Positions 25,901-35,117 of a stretch of 64,000 nucleotides of DNA are shown here, in pieces (positions within the stretch are counted from its first letter, which is position 1; the number at the start of each line of letters is the position of its first letter). The notes under the pieces were generated by a model. That model was given only the letters and a program-made list of their open reading frames with translations, had not been told where the DNA came from and made no database searches. The stretch comes from Methanosarcina siciliae T4/M. Its GTDB lineage: Archaea; Halobacteriota; Methanosarcinia; Methanosarcinales; Methanosarcinaceae. The translations under genes and the position numbers were made by a program. The stretch is from the NCBI RefSeq assembly GCF_000970085.1, contig NZ_CP009506.1, positions 2,542,001-2,606,000 of the forward strand, given 5' to 3'.

Positions 25901-27910
25901 GGGAGTTTCATCCCAGTCTATGCTATTTTCAACTGTCAGCTCCTTACGCCCGGGATGGTTAGAGATATAAGCGCGTTCAATATCCTCAATCTTATTAATG
26001 GCGGTGTAAATCTGCCTTTTAAGTTTATCTAACGAACTCTTGATGGGGTTGTAGTTTTCGATGAAGTAATTATCTTCCAGGGAGATCATGAAGGAAGTGC
26101 TTGAAACATAAAAACTATGGAACTGCTCCAGCAGGTTGAGAAATGCCGTAATGCTGGTGATAAATAAATCGTAATTGGAGCGGATCATCAGGATCTCGCC
26201 GAGCGAGAAGATGGTCTTATTGCGCAGCACATCTTTTGTGTCTTCAAACTGATTCATCAAGCACCGAATACCCATTGTTTTCTTTTTTTCAGTGGACGGG
26301 CAGGGTTCGAAATTGTATGCACCTTTTTCTCCCACCTGTGACAGTTCAGCCACCAGACGCCGCAGATAGCCAAGCAGTTCTTCCGGATCCTGAGACTCAT
26401 TCGTGGCTGTATCCACTTCCTGGATCAGCTTTACTCCTCGGTTTTTCATGACGTTTATTAGCCCGGAATCCGCAAAAGGTTGCTGCATCAGTTCATCAAG
26501 ATCGGAAATGAACTCTTCAAACTCCTTCGCCAGTTTGCTGTTGAGTTCAACAAACTTTGCATACTTCTTGATATGTCCAAGGATGGATTCCAGGGTATTG
26601 TAATTCAGAGCATTCTTTGCTGTCAAAGTCTCGCAGTAGGTCTTAGCTTCCTGAACCCCGTATTTGCCACAGTAAGCCGCAGCCAGTTGTTGATGCAACT
26701 CCTGTAATTTCGCTTTTCTGCGAGCCTGTTCAGCCAGCATTTTGACCAGAAAGCTGAAGTTGATCCCCGAACTCACCTGCAATAGGTCCTGTGTGCTTAA
26801 TTTGAGCTGTGCAGTTCCTGAAGGTACTTTCAGGTAGTAGACCGGCGAGGTCGGAGCAGCGACCTTCGCGCTATTGATCCGCAACGCACTATCCATTTCA
26901 GCTGCTGTTTTTTCTTCATCCACGGTGTAAGGAATAACAGACAGGGTCCTGAATGAATTATTGAGTCTACCGAAAATCGTAAAGAGCTCGTCGGAGATGG
27001 TCTGCAGTTCGTCTTTTATGTACTTGCTTTCTTTGGCCGTAATAGTCAGACCCTTGATCTCCGGTTCCGTGGTTCGGACAGTATGGTAAAAGCTGAATTC
27101 TTCCAGGGTGCGGTTCGGGATCGTAAAATCGACACACTTACCCCCCAGATCCTGGGAATACGAAGAACTGAGAACCAGGTCATCCGCATCAGGTAACATC
27201 GGGGTTCCTCCGCCGGAAAGGGCCTCCCCGGATAAGTCTGACAAATCAGTGACAAGGATAAGGTCTTTGGGGATCCTCCTATTATCCAGAGTTATCGGGA
27301 TAGGCGTACCCTCGAGTCCGGCGATCAGTCCGTAAGCACGTTCGTGAGTCTTGTTATCCACCCTTCCGAAGAAATAGCCCCCCTTATCGGTCTGTGCGGA
27401 GAAGATCGGATGATAGTTTTGACTATCTACTGTAGCATTCGGATCATCACTTGCCATGATGACGATCTGAACGCCAGCAGCTTTTTTCTCTCCAGAAATA
27501 TCAATTACCCTGCCTGCAACCTTTCGATAGGCATCCAGAACCGGGCTTGATTCATTAAATTGAATCACCTTGGGATCCACATGCAGAATCAGGGGTTGTG
27601 TTTTATCTTCTTCGTTTTCCGATAAAATAGCCGCATTAAGACTGCCGAAACTGTAAATTTGAGTGCCCAGCTGCTCACCATCCGGTGCAAACACCGTGAT
27701 CGTGACAGATTTCCCGCCCAGTAGTTCCGGTTTAGGTAGAAAGAAACGGAAGGCTCCATTTTGTTCGACATCACTTCGATCTTTGCTGTAAATCGAATTG
27801 CCGCCAATCTCCTGAATGTAGCTGACTTTCAAAAAATGACCCAGATACTCATCGGTAACTGGCACGTTATCCGTTGGTTTCAAAAAACCGTTGATGCTGA
27901 CTCTGTCCAT
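22961..27910 (-). CDS. Giant 1649-aa protein with C-terminal papain-like cysteine protease domain
   Basis: The last 170 residues form a papain-like peptidase domain of the AvrRpt2/C39-like kind. The likely catalytic residues are Cys1503 in MTCWATVATMMM, His1595 in WAIHARVV and Asp1617 in INDPAGG. The N-terminal 330 residues are beta-rich, with carboxypeptidase-regulatory or Ig-like segments. Residues about 330-650 are helical. A core near 690-760 contains YSLGDLLYSLPLAPCQEKQI and DWDREERSARSE. A Gly/Ser-rich, weakly hydrophobic stretch follows (about 800-850), and residues about 1330-1480 are helical. There is no signal peptide. I recall bacterial proteins sharing the core but no assigned function. 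It is a lone gene, clearly more GC-rich than its flanks, suggesting transfer. The layout, large scaffold plus C-terminal protease, fits a toxin- or effector-like protein, but no release or immunity gene is visible. Confidence 0.85.
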   Translation of the reverse strand: MDRVSINGFLKPTDNVPVTDEYLGHFLKVSYIQEIGGNSIYSKDRSDVEQNGAFRFFLPKPELLGGKSVTITVFAPDGEQLGTQIYSFGSLNAAILSENEEDKTQPLILHVDPKVIQFNESSPVLDAYRKVAGRVIDISGEKKAAGVQIVIMASDDPNATVDSQNYHPIFSAQTDKGGYFFGRVDNKTHERAYGLIAGLEGTPIPITLDNRRIPKDLILVTDLSDLSGEALSGGGTPMLPDADDLVLSSSYSQDLGGKCVDFTIPNRTLEEFSFYHTVRTTEPEIKGLTITAKESKYIKDELQTISDELFTIFGRLNNSFRTLSVIPYTVDEEKTAAEMDSALRINSAKVAAPTSPVYYLKVPSGTAQLKLSTQDLLQVSSGINFSFLVKMLAEQARRKAKLQELHQQLAAAYCGKYGVQEAKTYCETLTAKNALNYNTLESILGHIKKYAKFVELNSKLAKEFEEFISDLDELMQQPFADSGLINVMKNRGVKLIQEVDTATNESQDPEELLGYLRRLVAELSQVGEKGAYNFEPCPSTEKKKTMGIRCLMNQFEDTKDVLRNKTIFSLGEILMIRSNYDLFITSITAFLNLLEQFHSFYVSSTSFMISLEDNYFIENYNPIKSSLDKLKRQIYTAINKIEDIERAYISNHPGRKELTVENSIDWDETPTIYENTTIAHGHILHFKQKWKADGYSLGDLLYSLPLAPCQEKQIAIVDWDREERSARSEAQTVTEALVAGISHDRDISEIINSSFLENINASSTNKTSSTSGGIGGALGFIGSSFGLGIAGGVSHSGASSSSTATQNSSRNLAGSTLNRLQDNIAQSASALRSQRSTVIQTVGQTENVTVQTEVVKNNNHCHAMTVEYFEVLKHYAIETELVDVQECLFIPLPMSLFDHQKILRWRNTLRRAVYGQKLVRGFDAIERIENNYADSDLPVGSYADEVIEDFSGSFSISFELKRPYISTIEEATKTETYDLSVPFPWFSGFMKFTLEREVPLTEAEKDTIFESQYAPEIVHTFIDKIGIQAIAEDGTEEPLDLDFTLLSNYRRGMPLEVKLASKTTPNITRRRIKHLRFRANTTVKASSKIILRSAYLYYRTRHLNESIVRNSRVNNDIINTVEVHVDLTTPPYIEIQTRTDAALIYTPLSDRELRDPRKEDREAAAALVSFLNEHLEMAHKVIWSGMDASRLFGLLDGYIAPNSGGKSVASVVENKIMGTVGNNLVLKVVPGERLDPVFKGVEELVTYYQPTMKPDPFRISVPTKGVYAESVMGKCNSCEEIDDTRHWRFSEVPCDAKPTAIDTVSTSSRRSDVGDLQVKDLPSNIIAMQTAPSSPDPTGLGAAFNLLGKSDVFKDMTGLAGTQANALKALETTSKSVTDLAGLAADIQKQSAMKKDIGKTLKAIQDAEGKQQISRDQANKLAYSALSSMVGEPTAKPANLTQEKEVQDLIKSQSQQKAPNIKINRGTESVEVSEPKTGGTGTSFDYTVPGIVPIIAQPSNMTCWATVATMMMSWKDKVSYTIETAMDKAGATYRAMFDANKGLPAADHEAFAAACGMKGEPPMCYTVSGLRGLIELYGPLIVIADETPGGLWAIHARVVRGIYGDGTVDGTFLRINDPAGGRQYTESFRAFSKKFEEVADAPRLQVMHF

Positions 27911-28475
27911 ACTTGATTCATCCCCAATGTTTCAAGTCTCTTAATGGATCTTTGTTGTTTTTTTACCCAGGAGCTACTCTCGCTTGCCACATAGTAAGAA
28001 AAGCAAACTTTGTAACTAACCCCCCTAAGATTTACAAGTACCTCCAACGGTAACTAAATTATAAAAAAGATGTAAGAATATAAAATACTTATGGAACATA
28101 TTTAGGAGACTTTTTAAGAAGACTTATTATTATGTCCTGGCCTTTCGATTTTACTCAAAATCATGCAAAACAATAAGATTTTAATTGCGTTGAAATAAGT
28201 TACTTTGTAATTGTAAGGGGAACAACTCAATAGAGAATTACAAAAATGGAATGAAGGGAATATCGTACCGCAGAGCCACAACTCTGCCTGAGCTGACCTT
28301 ATACTGTTTAGATTACATTACCCCTCCCGGAAAAGCTCCGATTTCCTGATCCCCTATTCTATACTCCGGTTGTGGAAAAAAGGAAAACGGTTTCCTGATT
28401 TAATTCAGGAAGCCGAACAATTCGTAAAGCTTTGCTATGTCCTGAAATAAATTCAAAAACCAACAGGGACAAGGC
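27911..28475. other. Intergenic region with two hairpins
   Basis: No gene is seen. It contains the promoter side of the giant gene. A hairpin GCAGAG-CCACAA-CTCTGC lies at 28270-28287, and an 11-bp stem with one G-T pair (CGGTTTCCTGA ... TCAGGAAGCCG) at 28388-28415. The second lies 60 bases past the UbiA stop and is a reasonable 3' end structure for that gene. Confidence 0.5.
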
Positions 28476-29344
28476 TTAATTCGCAAGAAGCATTACGATA
28501 GGGGCCATCACTATATAAGTACCGTCCAGAAGGGTATACTGTAAGAGTAAATGACCTCTCCTGTAGGGTTCATGAACGAGGTATTCGATGAGAAATGCAA
28601 AATAAGGCAATGAAACAAGCAACCCCAGACAGGCGGGAGGAAAAGCCCCAAGGAAAAACCCGGCAAGTGTGAGAATTGCTACTACCCCGTTTATGAAATG
28701 GAGGAAATATTTCGTTTTCCGGATGCCCAGAACAAGTGGGAAGGTATTAACACCATTGATGCGGTCGGCTTCAAGATCCTTCATATCATAGATAATCGAA
28801 TTCATCGCTTCGTTGAGGACTGTACGAAAACAGAGAAGGATCAGAGCTATGAAATTGTCTGTCTGGAAATAGATTCCCGTATAAAGGACAACAAAACTCA
28901 ACCCGATTCCGACCATCAGGCTTTTTACACCGAGATAATCCTTTGCACGTCTCCCCTTTTTTTGAATACGGTTTTCTTGAGGTCGGTTGTATAAAGGGCA
29001 AAATAAAAGATTGTTAAAACAATTAAGAGCCCCAGTTCAATCTTTTCGTGAAAAGCAAGAAATATCCCGAGTAAGGTCATGATAACGGAAAAGACCAGCA
29101 AAAAAGGTTTGCAGGCAGTTACCGTAGAAGAAATGATATTGTCAACTGCTGCATCTCTATCGCCTTCGATTAACCTGTTCGCTGTATACAGTCCTGTTGT
29201 AATTGAAAACCAGACCAGTACCGGATTTAACGAAACCGGTTCTGACAGCAAAATATTCGTAATCAGTGCCAGGCCAGCCATGGAAAGGCCGACAATTGTT
29301 CCTGAAGAAAAGACTAAAGCTAAAAATCTATTCATCTTTTTCAC
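28476..29344 (-). pseudogene. UbiA-family prenyltransferase, split by a frameshift
   Basis: Two minus-strand frames (28925-29344 and 28476-28916) together make one integral membrane protein of about 290 aa with some eight hydrophobic segments. The first half carries TANRLIEGDRDAAVDN, the second the Asp-rich YDMKDLEADRINGVNTFP. Both fit the metal-prenyl-diphosphate sites of the UbiA superfamily. The join lies at an A7-G4 run on the coding strand (28953-28963). Removing one base reads through as KKGRRAKDYLGVKSLM, a normal UbiA loop. UbiA enzymes transfer isoprenoid chains to aromatic or lipid acceptors; the acceptor is unknown here. A sequencing error or slippage at the homopolymer is an alternative to true inactivation. 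Confidence 0.8.
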
Positions 29345-29429
29345 CTTTCTAAATTTTGTTTTTTTATCTCATACATCCTGAAAAAATTAGGATGAAAATT
29401 CGATCCTTTTTCACTATACGCTCCTTTGC

Positions 29430-29558
29430 GAGCCGATACTACAACTCAAAATTAATTCTCAGAATCTCGGATTCAGAATTTCCAACAGGATCACTAATCA
29501 AGGGAAATATTTCTGGAACTTCATCGATTAGAGAATAAAGCGAGTTTTGGGATCAGTT
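29430..29558. repeat. MITE-like repeat with IS5-type ends (copy 2, diverged)
   Basis: The right end GAGTTTTGGGATCAG is well conserved. The left end (GAGCCGATACTACAACTC) is degraded but aligns with copy 1 over its first 40 bases. The element lies between the UbiA and phosphoribosyltransferase genes and has no coding capacity. Confidence 0.45.
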
Positions 29559-29847
29559 TTATAATTATAAGAAAAGTAAATTAAAACCAGAGAATCAAAA
29601 ATTCGTAACTATCGTCCTATGGCAAAACAGCATCAACATCCATCATTCTAAAGATAAGAGCTCTTTGAAGGCGTCAAAAAACTCAAAGAATAGTGATATG
29701 TTGAAGAATAGTGATATGTTGATATGTAGGGGTTTTAAAGAGAAAAATTGTAACAAAAGTCAGATAAATGATATGGAAGTCACACAGAAAAATATATAAA
29801 AACAGTCTCTGAAAAAGTGCTTAAAAAGTTTCTGACCCAAATTTCTT

Positions 29848-30522
29848 TCACGTTGATAGTGAAGATTGGTCAAACTCATGGGCTTTAATTTCTTTTTCAT
29901 TTATCCTCTCCCTGAGCAGGTCAAGCACTTCTTCATCCGAAACGTCATACCAGTTTTCGTAAGCCTGAGCAACGGCCCTGAAATCGATGGGCATATCGAG
30001 TACAACGAGTTCGTCGGCTTCTTTTTCAATCGATTTTGCTGCCTCTCTTCCAGTTACAGGCACAGCAACTACAATTTTTCCTGCTTTCCGGGCTCTGCAG
30101 AGTTCAATGGCTGCCCGCATGGTAGAACCCATGGCAATTCCGTCATCGACAAGGATCACAGTTCTTCCTGCAAGCTCAGGCAGAGGATTTCCCCTTCTTA
30201 AAGCATTTATGCGTCTTTCGACCTCAACAATCTGATCCTGTTTGATCCTTTCAATGGTTTCCCTGGCAAGCCAGCAACTGGCATTTTCAAAAATAAAGGT
30301 GCTTCCGTCCTCGGCTACTGCTCCGAATCCGGCTTCCGGGTTGTCAGGAAAAGGCAGTTTCCTTACAATAATAAGAGAGAATTCAGCACCCAGCTTTCTT
30401 GAAACCTGTAATCCTACTTCCACTCCCCCGCGTGGAATAGCAAGGACAAGGAGGTTTTTATCCCTGTACTTTTCAAGTACCTGGGCCAGTTTTTCTCCAG
30501 CATCTTTACGGTTTTTGAACAT
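29848..30522 (-). CDS. Phosphoribosyltransferase-domain protein
   Basis: The 224-aa protein has a type I phosphoribosyltransferase fold, with the PRPP-binding motif VILVDDGIAMGSTMRAAIEL near residues 116-135 and an N-terminal strand LAIPRGGVEVG. Similar stand-alone proteins in bacteria and archaea are annotated only as phosphoribosyltransferases; the base they act on is not established. An insertion rich in Arg and Glu (residues about 85-110) separates the motifs. The C-terminal tail is charged. It is cytoplasmic and stands as a single gene. The 300 bases downstream contain the MITE copy. Confidence 0.88.
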   Translation of the reverse strand: MFKNRKDAGEKLAQVLEKYRDKNLLVLAIPRGGVEVGLQVSRKLGAEFSLIIVRKLPFPDNPEAGFGAVAEDGSTFIFENASCWLARETIERIKQDQIVEVERRINALRRGNPLPELAGRTVILVDDGIAMGSTMRAAIELCRARKAGKIVVAVPVTGREAAKSIEKEADELVVLDMPIDFRAVAQAYENWYDVSDEEVLDLLRERINEKEIKAHEFDQSSLST

Positions 30523-30665
30523 GATTCCACCTTGTATCAGGATTTTGTATCAGAATTTGTCGTTTTCCAGAGATTGTTTTTTGTCTCTCCTTTGTCTTTC
30601 TTTTTGTCTCTATTATCTCATTTTTGTCTCTCTTTATCGCTCCTTCAAACAGAGCAAAATCTGAA

Positions 30666-31110
30666 TTAAACCACCCTTATGGGAGGCCTGTAAATCTCAA
30701 TTGAAGAGCCGGAAGGAAGAGTCGTTTCCGGCAAACAGAGCTCAAGAACTTTACTTGCAACGCCTTCGGGTTTCAGGACAGGTTTACCCGAGTGAAGCGA
30801 GTGATACATATCCGTATCCACACTGGCAGGGCAGACAGCATATACCTGAATGCCTCCAATTTCATAAGCAACAGACTCGGTAAAACCTATTACTGCAAAT
30901 TTCGAGGCACAGTAAATCGAGAGTTTGTGTATCACATGTTTTCCTGCACCCGAGGATCTATTTATGAGACTTCCTTCTCCCCTCTTAAGCAGATGGGGAA
31001 GGGCGTACTTTGTGCAAAAAAACATGCCTTTTACATTCGTGTCCATTAAAGATTTATTACAAAGTAAGGTAAGTTCTGCAAGTTTGAGTTCATGTCTGCT
31101 CTTATAGATT
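30666..31110 (-). pseudogene. Short-chain dehydrogenase fragment lacking its N-terminus
   Basis: The frame supplies the central and C-terminal parts of a short-chain dehydrogenase/reductase: MDTNVKGMFFCTKYALP, the active-site YCASKFAVIGFTESVAYE (YxxxK) and the VYAVCPASVDTDMYHSLH loop. The nucleotide-binding GxxxGxG region is absent. Sequence between 31046 and 31110 still looks related but has no start. Together with the next entry this is what remains of two tandem SDR genes. Confidence 0.7.
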
Positions 31111-31117
31111 GACCGTT

Positions 31118-31457
31118 ACATATCCGTATCTACAGCACCCGGACAGATTGAATAAACCTTTATCTGCCCTTTCAGTTCGGTGGTGATTGCCTCGATTACT
31201 TCGTTTACCCCGAATTTTGAGGCACAAAAATATGAGGCTCCTTACATCTTCTTCATTGTGCACGTCAACAGGAATCGCAAAATTCTTTACTTCCCGCGTC
31301 CTTTCGATCCAGAGTTTCTTTGGATCCACTCTCGTTCCTTGCAGCAATTACAATATTTGTACCCTCGTGTGCCAGAGCGAAACAAATGGCACTTCCTATC
31401 CCTTTGTTCCCTCCTGGTAAATGGACTATTTGACCTGTCAGACTTATGATTACCCAT
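31118..31457 (-). pseudogene. Short-chain dehydrogenase remnant with internal deletion and frameshifts
   Basis: Around 31380-31450 the frame encodes the SDR glycine motif (VHLPGGNKGIGSAICFALAH). After a frameshift comes VDVHNEEDV. Then about 80-90 residues are missing, and a third frame gives YFCASKFGVNEVIEAITTEL and VYSICPGAVDTDM, ending in a stop at about 31118. The residual C-terminus is similar but not identical to that of the neighbouring fragment, so two paralogous genes decayed side by side. Confidence 0.65.
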
Positions 31458-31597
31458 TTTATTAAACCACTACCCAATTTATTAAACCATTTTTATCTAA
31501 TTATATTTTATTAAAAAATGGCTAAAAAGAGGGATATATTTTTGGAAATTAAGTTTCTGAAAAAAGGTTCGTTTTTTATGAGAACCTGACCTTTAAC

Positions 31598-31860
31598 AGG
31601 CTGTCTCAAAACTATACCTGATAAAACTATACCTGATAGTACATTTGGGTCAGAAACCCGTAATCTTTATCTCTTTTACAAAACTTAATTCCAGTGTTCA
31701 CCATGTTTAGAAAGTACGATCAAAAGCAGCAGTTTTTACTTCCATTTTAACCTGGAAGATTTTGTTCCTGAAAACCATATGGTCAGAGTACTAAGCGACA
31801 TCATATATGTCGTTGATATTAATGCCATAAATTCCTCTTATCTAAGTGATTGTCACAAAA
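31598..31860 (+). mobile_element. IS1182-like remnant: left end and start of transposase
   Basis: An end-like sequence GGCTGTCTCAAAACTATACC at 31599 precedes an ATG at 31703. This opens MFRKYDQKQQFLLPF and, after a frameshift, EDFVPENHMVRVLSDII, the usual N-terminus of IS1182-family transposases. The rest of the transposase is gone. A short piece beginning MANQLEKIISEKYKSL at 31907 could be the start of a different (ISAzo13-like) transposase. Confidence 0.6.
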
Positions 31861-31976
31861 TAGAGACGGCATGTTTTCATACAAGCTCCCCCTATTGAAC
31901 ATATATATGGCTAACCAACTTGAGAAAATTATCTCTGAAAAATATAAATCACTATAACCTTTTCTTGATGCAGATT

Positions 31977-32401
31977 ATTTACGATATGCACTTGTATGGA
32001 ACTGGGATTTTGACAATCACCACCAGCGGATCATCATGGAGTCCCGATATCCACAGCAACAGAATTGTATGGATCGATTTTCGCAATGGAAACTCCGATA
32101 TATATATGTGCATTATTTCGGAACAGGGAGAAAAATCACTTATTGCAGACTTTTCTGCATATCCAACCTCTGGACGTGCACCATTAAAAGTGCTATTCAC
32201 CGACAGTAGCGCAGGTCCTCCAACCTCATGGCTCCAGACTTCGGAGATGGCATTCATTCAAAACATGCCATGAATGCGACTCACAACGTTTACCAGACCA
32301 GGAAAATATAATGCGAGCCTTACAGTAACGAATGCGGGCGGAATGGATACGGAGAACAGGTATGAGTATATTGTGGTATCTGGAGATCAGAAAGCAGATT
32401 G
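31977..32401 (+). pseudogene. Fragment of a beta-propeller/PKD surface protein
   Basis: The first part contains SWSPDIHSNRIVWIDFRNGN, a TolB/propeller-like blade. It is followed by a PKD domain opening ADFSAYPTSGRAPLKVLFTD. The PKD domain continues in other frames (DFGDGIHSKHAMNATH, then YNASLTVTNAGG), so at least two frameshifts have occurred. It ends at a TGA near 32401. No signal peptide or start survives. The same PKD motif recurs at 37767-38111. Confidence 0.65.
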
Positions 32402-32605
32402 ATCGAAAAAACGTAAAAGTAAAAAAGGAGATATAAAAAGGAAAGATTTAATGGAACCTAACTTACAATTCATTTGAGTCCGGCAAGCAGAAAAAAGTTT
32501 TTTGCGCTTTCCGGCATTTTTTCCATCCGGATGCTCGATCAATATACTTTTACACTTTCTACCTCATTTAACCGAGCTTTCCTCGTCCCCGATTCACTAT
32601 TCATT

Positions 32606-32779
32606 TTAGTACCGTGCCGCTCCCGCTTTCTTCGATTTGGGACCTTTATTTGGCCTGAAAGCCCGCTCCGGGCACTTCTTGGAATCGGTTTTCCCGCGTA
32701 CTTCAAATCCGAGGCTGAAACATTCGCCCTTTATCTCATCAATAGCCGTATAAAATCTGCAGTCTTGGCATGTAGGCAT
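32606..32779 (-). CDS. Small Cys-rich protein (57 aa)
   Basis: The true start is ATG 32779, because GGAGGT lies ten bases before it; the longer upstream frame has no such site. The protein begins MPTCQDCRFYTAIDEIKGEC and has a further Cys in SKKCPERAF, so four Cys residues could bind one metal. The C-terminal 20 residues are strongly basic. I do not recognise a characterised family. The spacing resembles small metal-binding Cys-rich proteins of methanogens. It stands alone between the PKD graveyard and the JAMM peptidase gene. Confidence 0.65.
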   Translation of the reverse strand: MPTCQDCRFYTAIDEIKGECFSLGFEVRGKTDSKKCPERAFRPNKGPKSKKAGAARY

Positions 32780-33110
32780 TAGTATTACTACCTCCAGATA
32801 CGTGAAGGCCATCTGGTTCTTGAGTTTCAGATGTATTTCCGGGACACAATCTTTGAAGCGGAAGCCGCTCTCCCTCGAATAAAGGCAAAGAGTGTATCCT
32901 TTAAATAATGTGTATATGTAAATAAAATGTTTTTGGTAGGCAATAAAACAGGCAGCCGGCGGGTTTGGGGAAAGCACTGCATTTTCAGGCGATAATAAAA
33001 AACAGTGAAATTAATCCTGAAAATGATTTTCATATTCGCAGAAGTATTTATACAATCCTGCAGGGATGTACAACCCTATCAGGTATTTTTAGTTCAAATC
33101 TTCTATTTGT

Positions 33111-33506
33111 TCAAATTTCCTCGTCCTCTTCGAATTCTATATCAAGAACAGGAAGGTCCCTGACATTTCCTTCCCTGTCATAGCAGGTCCAGCTCTCCCT
33201 GTTGTACGGGCGGCCCGCTATAATATGGCAGTTTCCTGTTTTTGAGAACAGGCGTAGGTCAGCTTTTGAAGGTCTTCGGTTTGCTCCCGGATGGCTGTGG
33301 ACCGAGCCTACGGCTTTTACATTTGGCATCATGTAAAGCCTGAGAACTGCGTTTGTATTACTTGATTCGGTCCCGGGCAGGATAAGCACCTCGGTGATTA
33401 TTCCGTCCTGCTCCTGCAAAAGCCCGGCAAACTCTTCCGGGGCCATTGATTTGCTGGCTTCGAGGATAAAATCAAGAGTATCACGGGCAATGCCTTTAAT
33501 CTGCAT
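33111..33506 (-). CDS. JAMM/MPN+ metallopeptidase (RPN11/JAB1-like)
   Basis: This 131-aa protein has the full JAMM signature: an upstream Glu in MAPEEFAGLL (near residue 24) and HSHPGANRRPSKADL near residue 73, which satisfies HxHx7SxxD. In archaea such single-domain peptidases remove ubiquitin-like SAMP modifiers or cleave related isopeptide bonds. The acidic C-terminus (EFEEDEEI) is typical of small archaeal members. It is cytoplasmic and single, divergent from the malic enzyme gene with a 190-250-base shared promoter region. Confidence 0.88.
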   Translation of the reverse strand: MQIKGIARDTLDFILEASKSMAPEEFAGLLQEQDGIITEVLILPGTESSNTNAVLRLYMMPNVKAVGSVHSHPGANRRPSKADLRLFSKTGNCHIIAGRPYNRESWTCYDREGNVRDLPVLDIEFEEDEEI

Positions 33507-33761
33507 GTAGAGTAATTCTCCTGAAATGGTATATGTCTTCCTGCTGAGTTTTGGAATTACATCTGAATTTTAGAATTTCCACTGTATTTTAGAATTCAGA
33601 ACTGCAACCCGAACCTGAGTTCCTTACTCCGGATTCATTTTACCCCCTAAATTTAGCGCTTATTTTTACAAATCATTATATTTCTATAAATCCTAATGTA
33701 TCATAATATTTCGTGCAGGTCGTTTTACCGGAGCTTTCCCGCTCCGGAAGCAGGGTTTGCT

Positions 33762-35117
33762 ATGTTTGCTATAATACAACAGGGGGCTTTCGGAATAAAA
33801 GAAATTCATCCGGTTTCAGGTTTGGAAAGAAAGCTTGAAGAAAATATAGAAGAAAATTCCGTAGGAGAATCTCAAAAGGACTCCGGAAAGGACATAGTAA
33901 AAGATAGTGACACGCACGCGTCCTTATATCAGGAATCGCTCGCCATGCATAGGAGACTTGGAGGCGTGCTTGAAGTTGAAAGCAAGGTCCGACTCCGCAC
34001 AATCCACGACCTTAGCGTTGCCTATACACCGGGGGTTGCTGAGCCGTGCCGGAAAATAAAGGAGAATCCCAGCCTTGTCTACCTTTACACTATCAAGAAA
34101 AATACTGTAGCTGTCATAACAGACGGTTCAGCAGTGCTCGGGCTTGGAAACATAGGCCCGTGTGCAGCTCTGCCGGTAATGGAAGGAAAGGCGATTATCT
34201 TCAAGGAATTTGCCGGCATAGACGCTTTTCCGATCTGTCTCGACACTCAGGATACCGAAGAAGTGATAAAAACGGTACAATACCTGGCTCCTGCTTTCGG
34301 GGGTATCAACCTCGAAGATATCAGTGCCCCCCGCTGTTTCGAAATAGAGAGCCGCCTGCGTGAAGAGCTTGACATTCCTGTAATCCATGACGACCAGCAC
34401 GGGGCAGCCATTGTCGTATTTGCCGGGCTCCTGAACGCTCTTAAAATCGTCAAAAAGAAGCTTGGGGAGCTGAAAATACTTATTGCGGGCCTTGGAGCTG
34501 CAGGGGTTGCTATTTTCAGGTTCCTGATTCGGGCAGGTGCAGATCCTGCGAAAATCCTTACATGCGACAGCCAGGGAATTGTGTATGAAGGACGGGAAAT
34601 AGGCATGAACCCCATAAAAGAGGAAATCGCCAGGCTTACGAACCCCGGAAAGCTGAAGGGCAGGCTCAAAGAAGCCTTCCCGGGAACTGACCTCTTTATC
34701 GGAGTTTCAGCCGGGGGGACCGTAACCGAGGATATGGTCCGCTCGATGGCAAAAGATGCTATTGTGATGGCAATGGCAAACCCCACTCCTGAAATCATGC
34801 CCGATGCTGCAAAAAGAGCTGGGGCGAGAATTGTTGCTACTGGCAGGTCGGATTTTCCAAACCAGCTCAATAACTGTCTGAGTTTCCCCGGGGTCTTCAA
34901 AGGGGCTCTTGGGACCTGTGCCAGGAAGATAACCCCTGAAATGGAAATGGCAGCAGCCTATGCCCTTGCAAATGTCGTGTCTGTCGGTGAGCTCTCGGAA
35001 GACTACATAATCCCGGAACCTCTTGATAAGCATGTGGTGCCTGCGGTTGCAAAAGCCGTTGCCAATGCTTCACTTGAAAGCTGTGCTGCAAGGAGAAGCC
35101 TTGAAGACGACATCTGA
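33762..35117 (+). CDS. NAD(P)-dependent malic enzyme
   Basis: The protein has the two domains of prokaryotic malic enzymes. The malic N-terminal domain shows SVAYTPGVAEPCRKI with the catalytic Tyr, VITDGSAVLGLGNIGP, and the metal-binding VIHDDQHGAAIVV. The NAD-binding domain shows ILIAGLGAAGVAIFRF, MANPTPEIMP and SDFPNQLNNCLSFPG. It decarboxylates malate to pyruvate and makes NAD(P)H for anabolism. The C-terminal phosphotransacetylase-like domain of long bacterial forms is absent. The first 45 residues are poorly conserved and charged; I use ATG 33762, but an in-frame ATG at 33696 exists. It is probably monocistronic. Confidence 0.92.
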   Translation: MFAIIQQGAFGIKEIHPVSGLERKLEENIEENSVGESQKDSGKDIVKDSDTHASLYQESLAMHRRLGGVLEVESKVRLRTIHDLSVAYTPGVAEPCRKIKENPSLVYLYTIKKNTVAVITDGSAVLGLGNIGPCAALPVMEGKAIIFKEFAGIDAFPICLDTQDTEEVIKTVQYLAPAFGGINLEDISAPRCFEIESRLREELDIPVIHDDQHGAAIVVFAGLLNALKIVKKKLGELKILIAGLGAAGVAIFRFLIRAGADPAKILTCDSQGIVYEGREIGMNPIKEEIARLTNPGKLKGRLKEAFPGTDLFIGVSAGGTVTEDMVRSMAKDAIVMAMANPTPEIMPDAAKRAGARIVATGRSDFPNQLNNCLSFPGVFKGALGTCARKITPEMEMAAAYALANVVSVGELSEDYIIPEPLDKHVVPAVAKAVANASLESCAARRSLEDDI

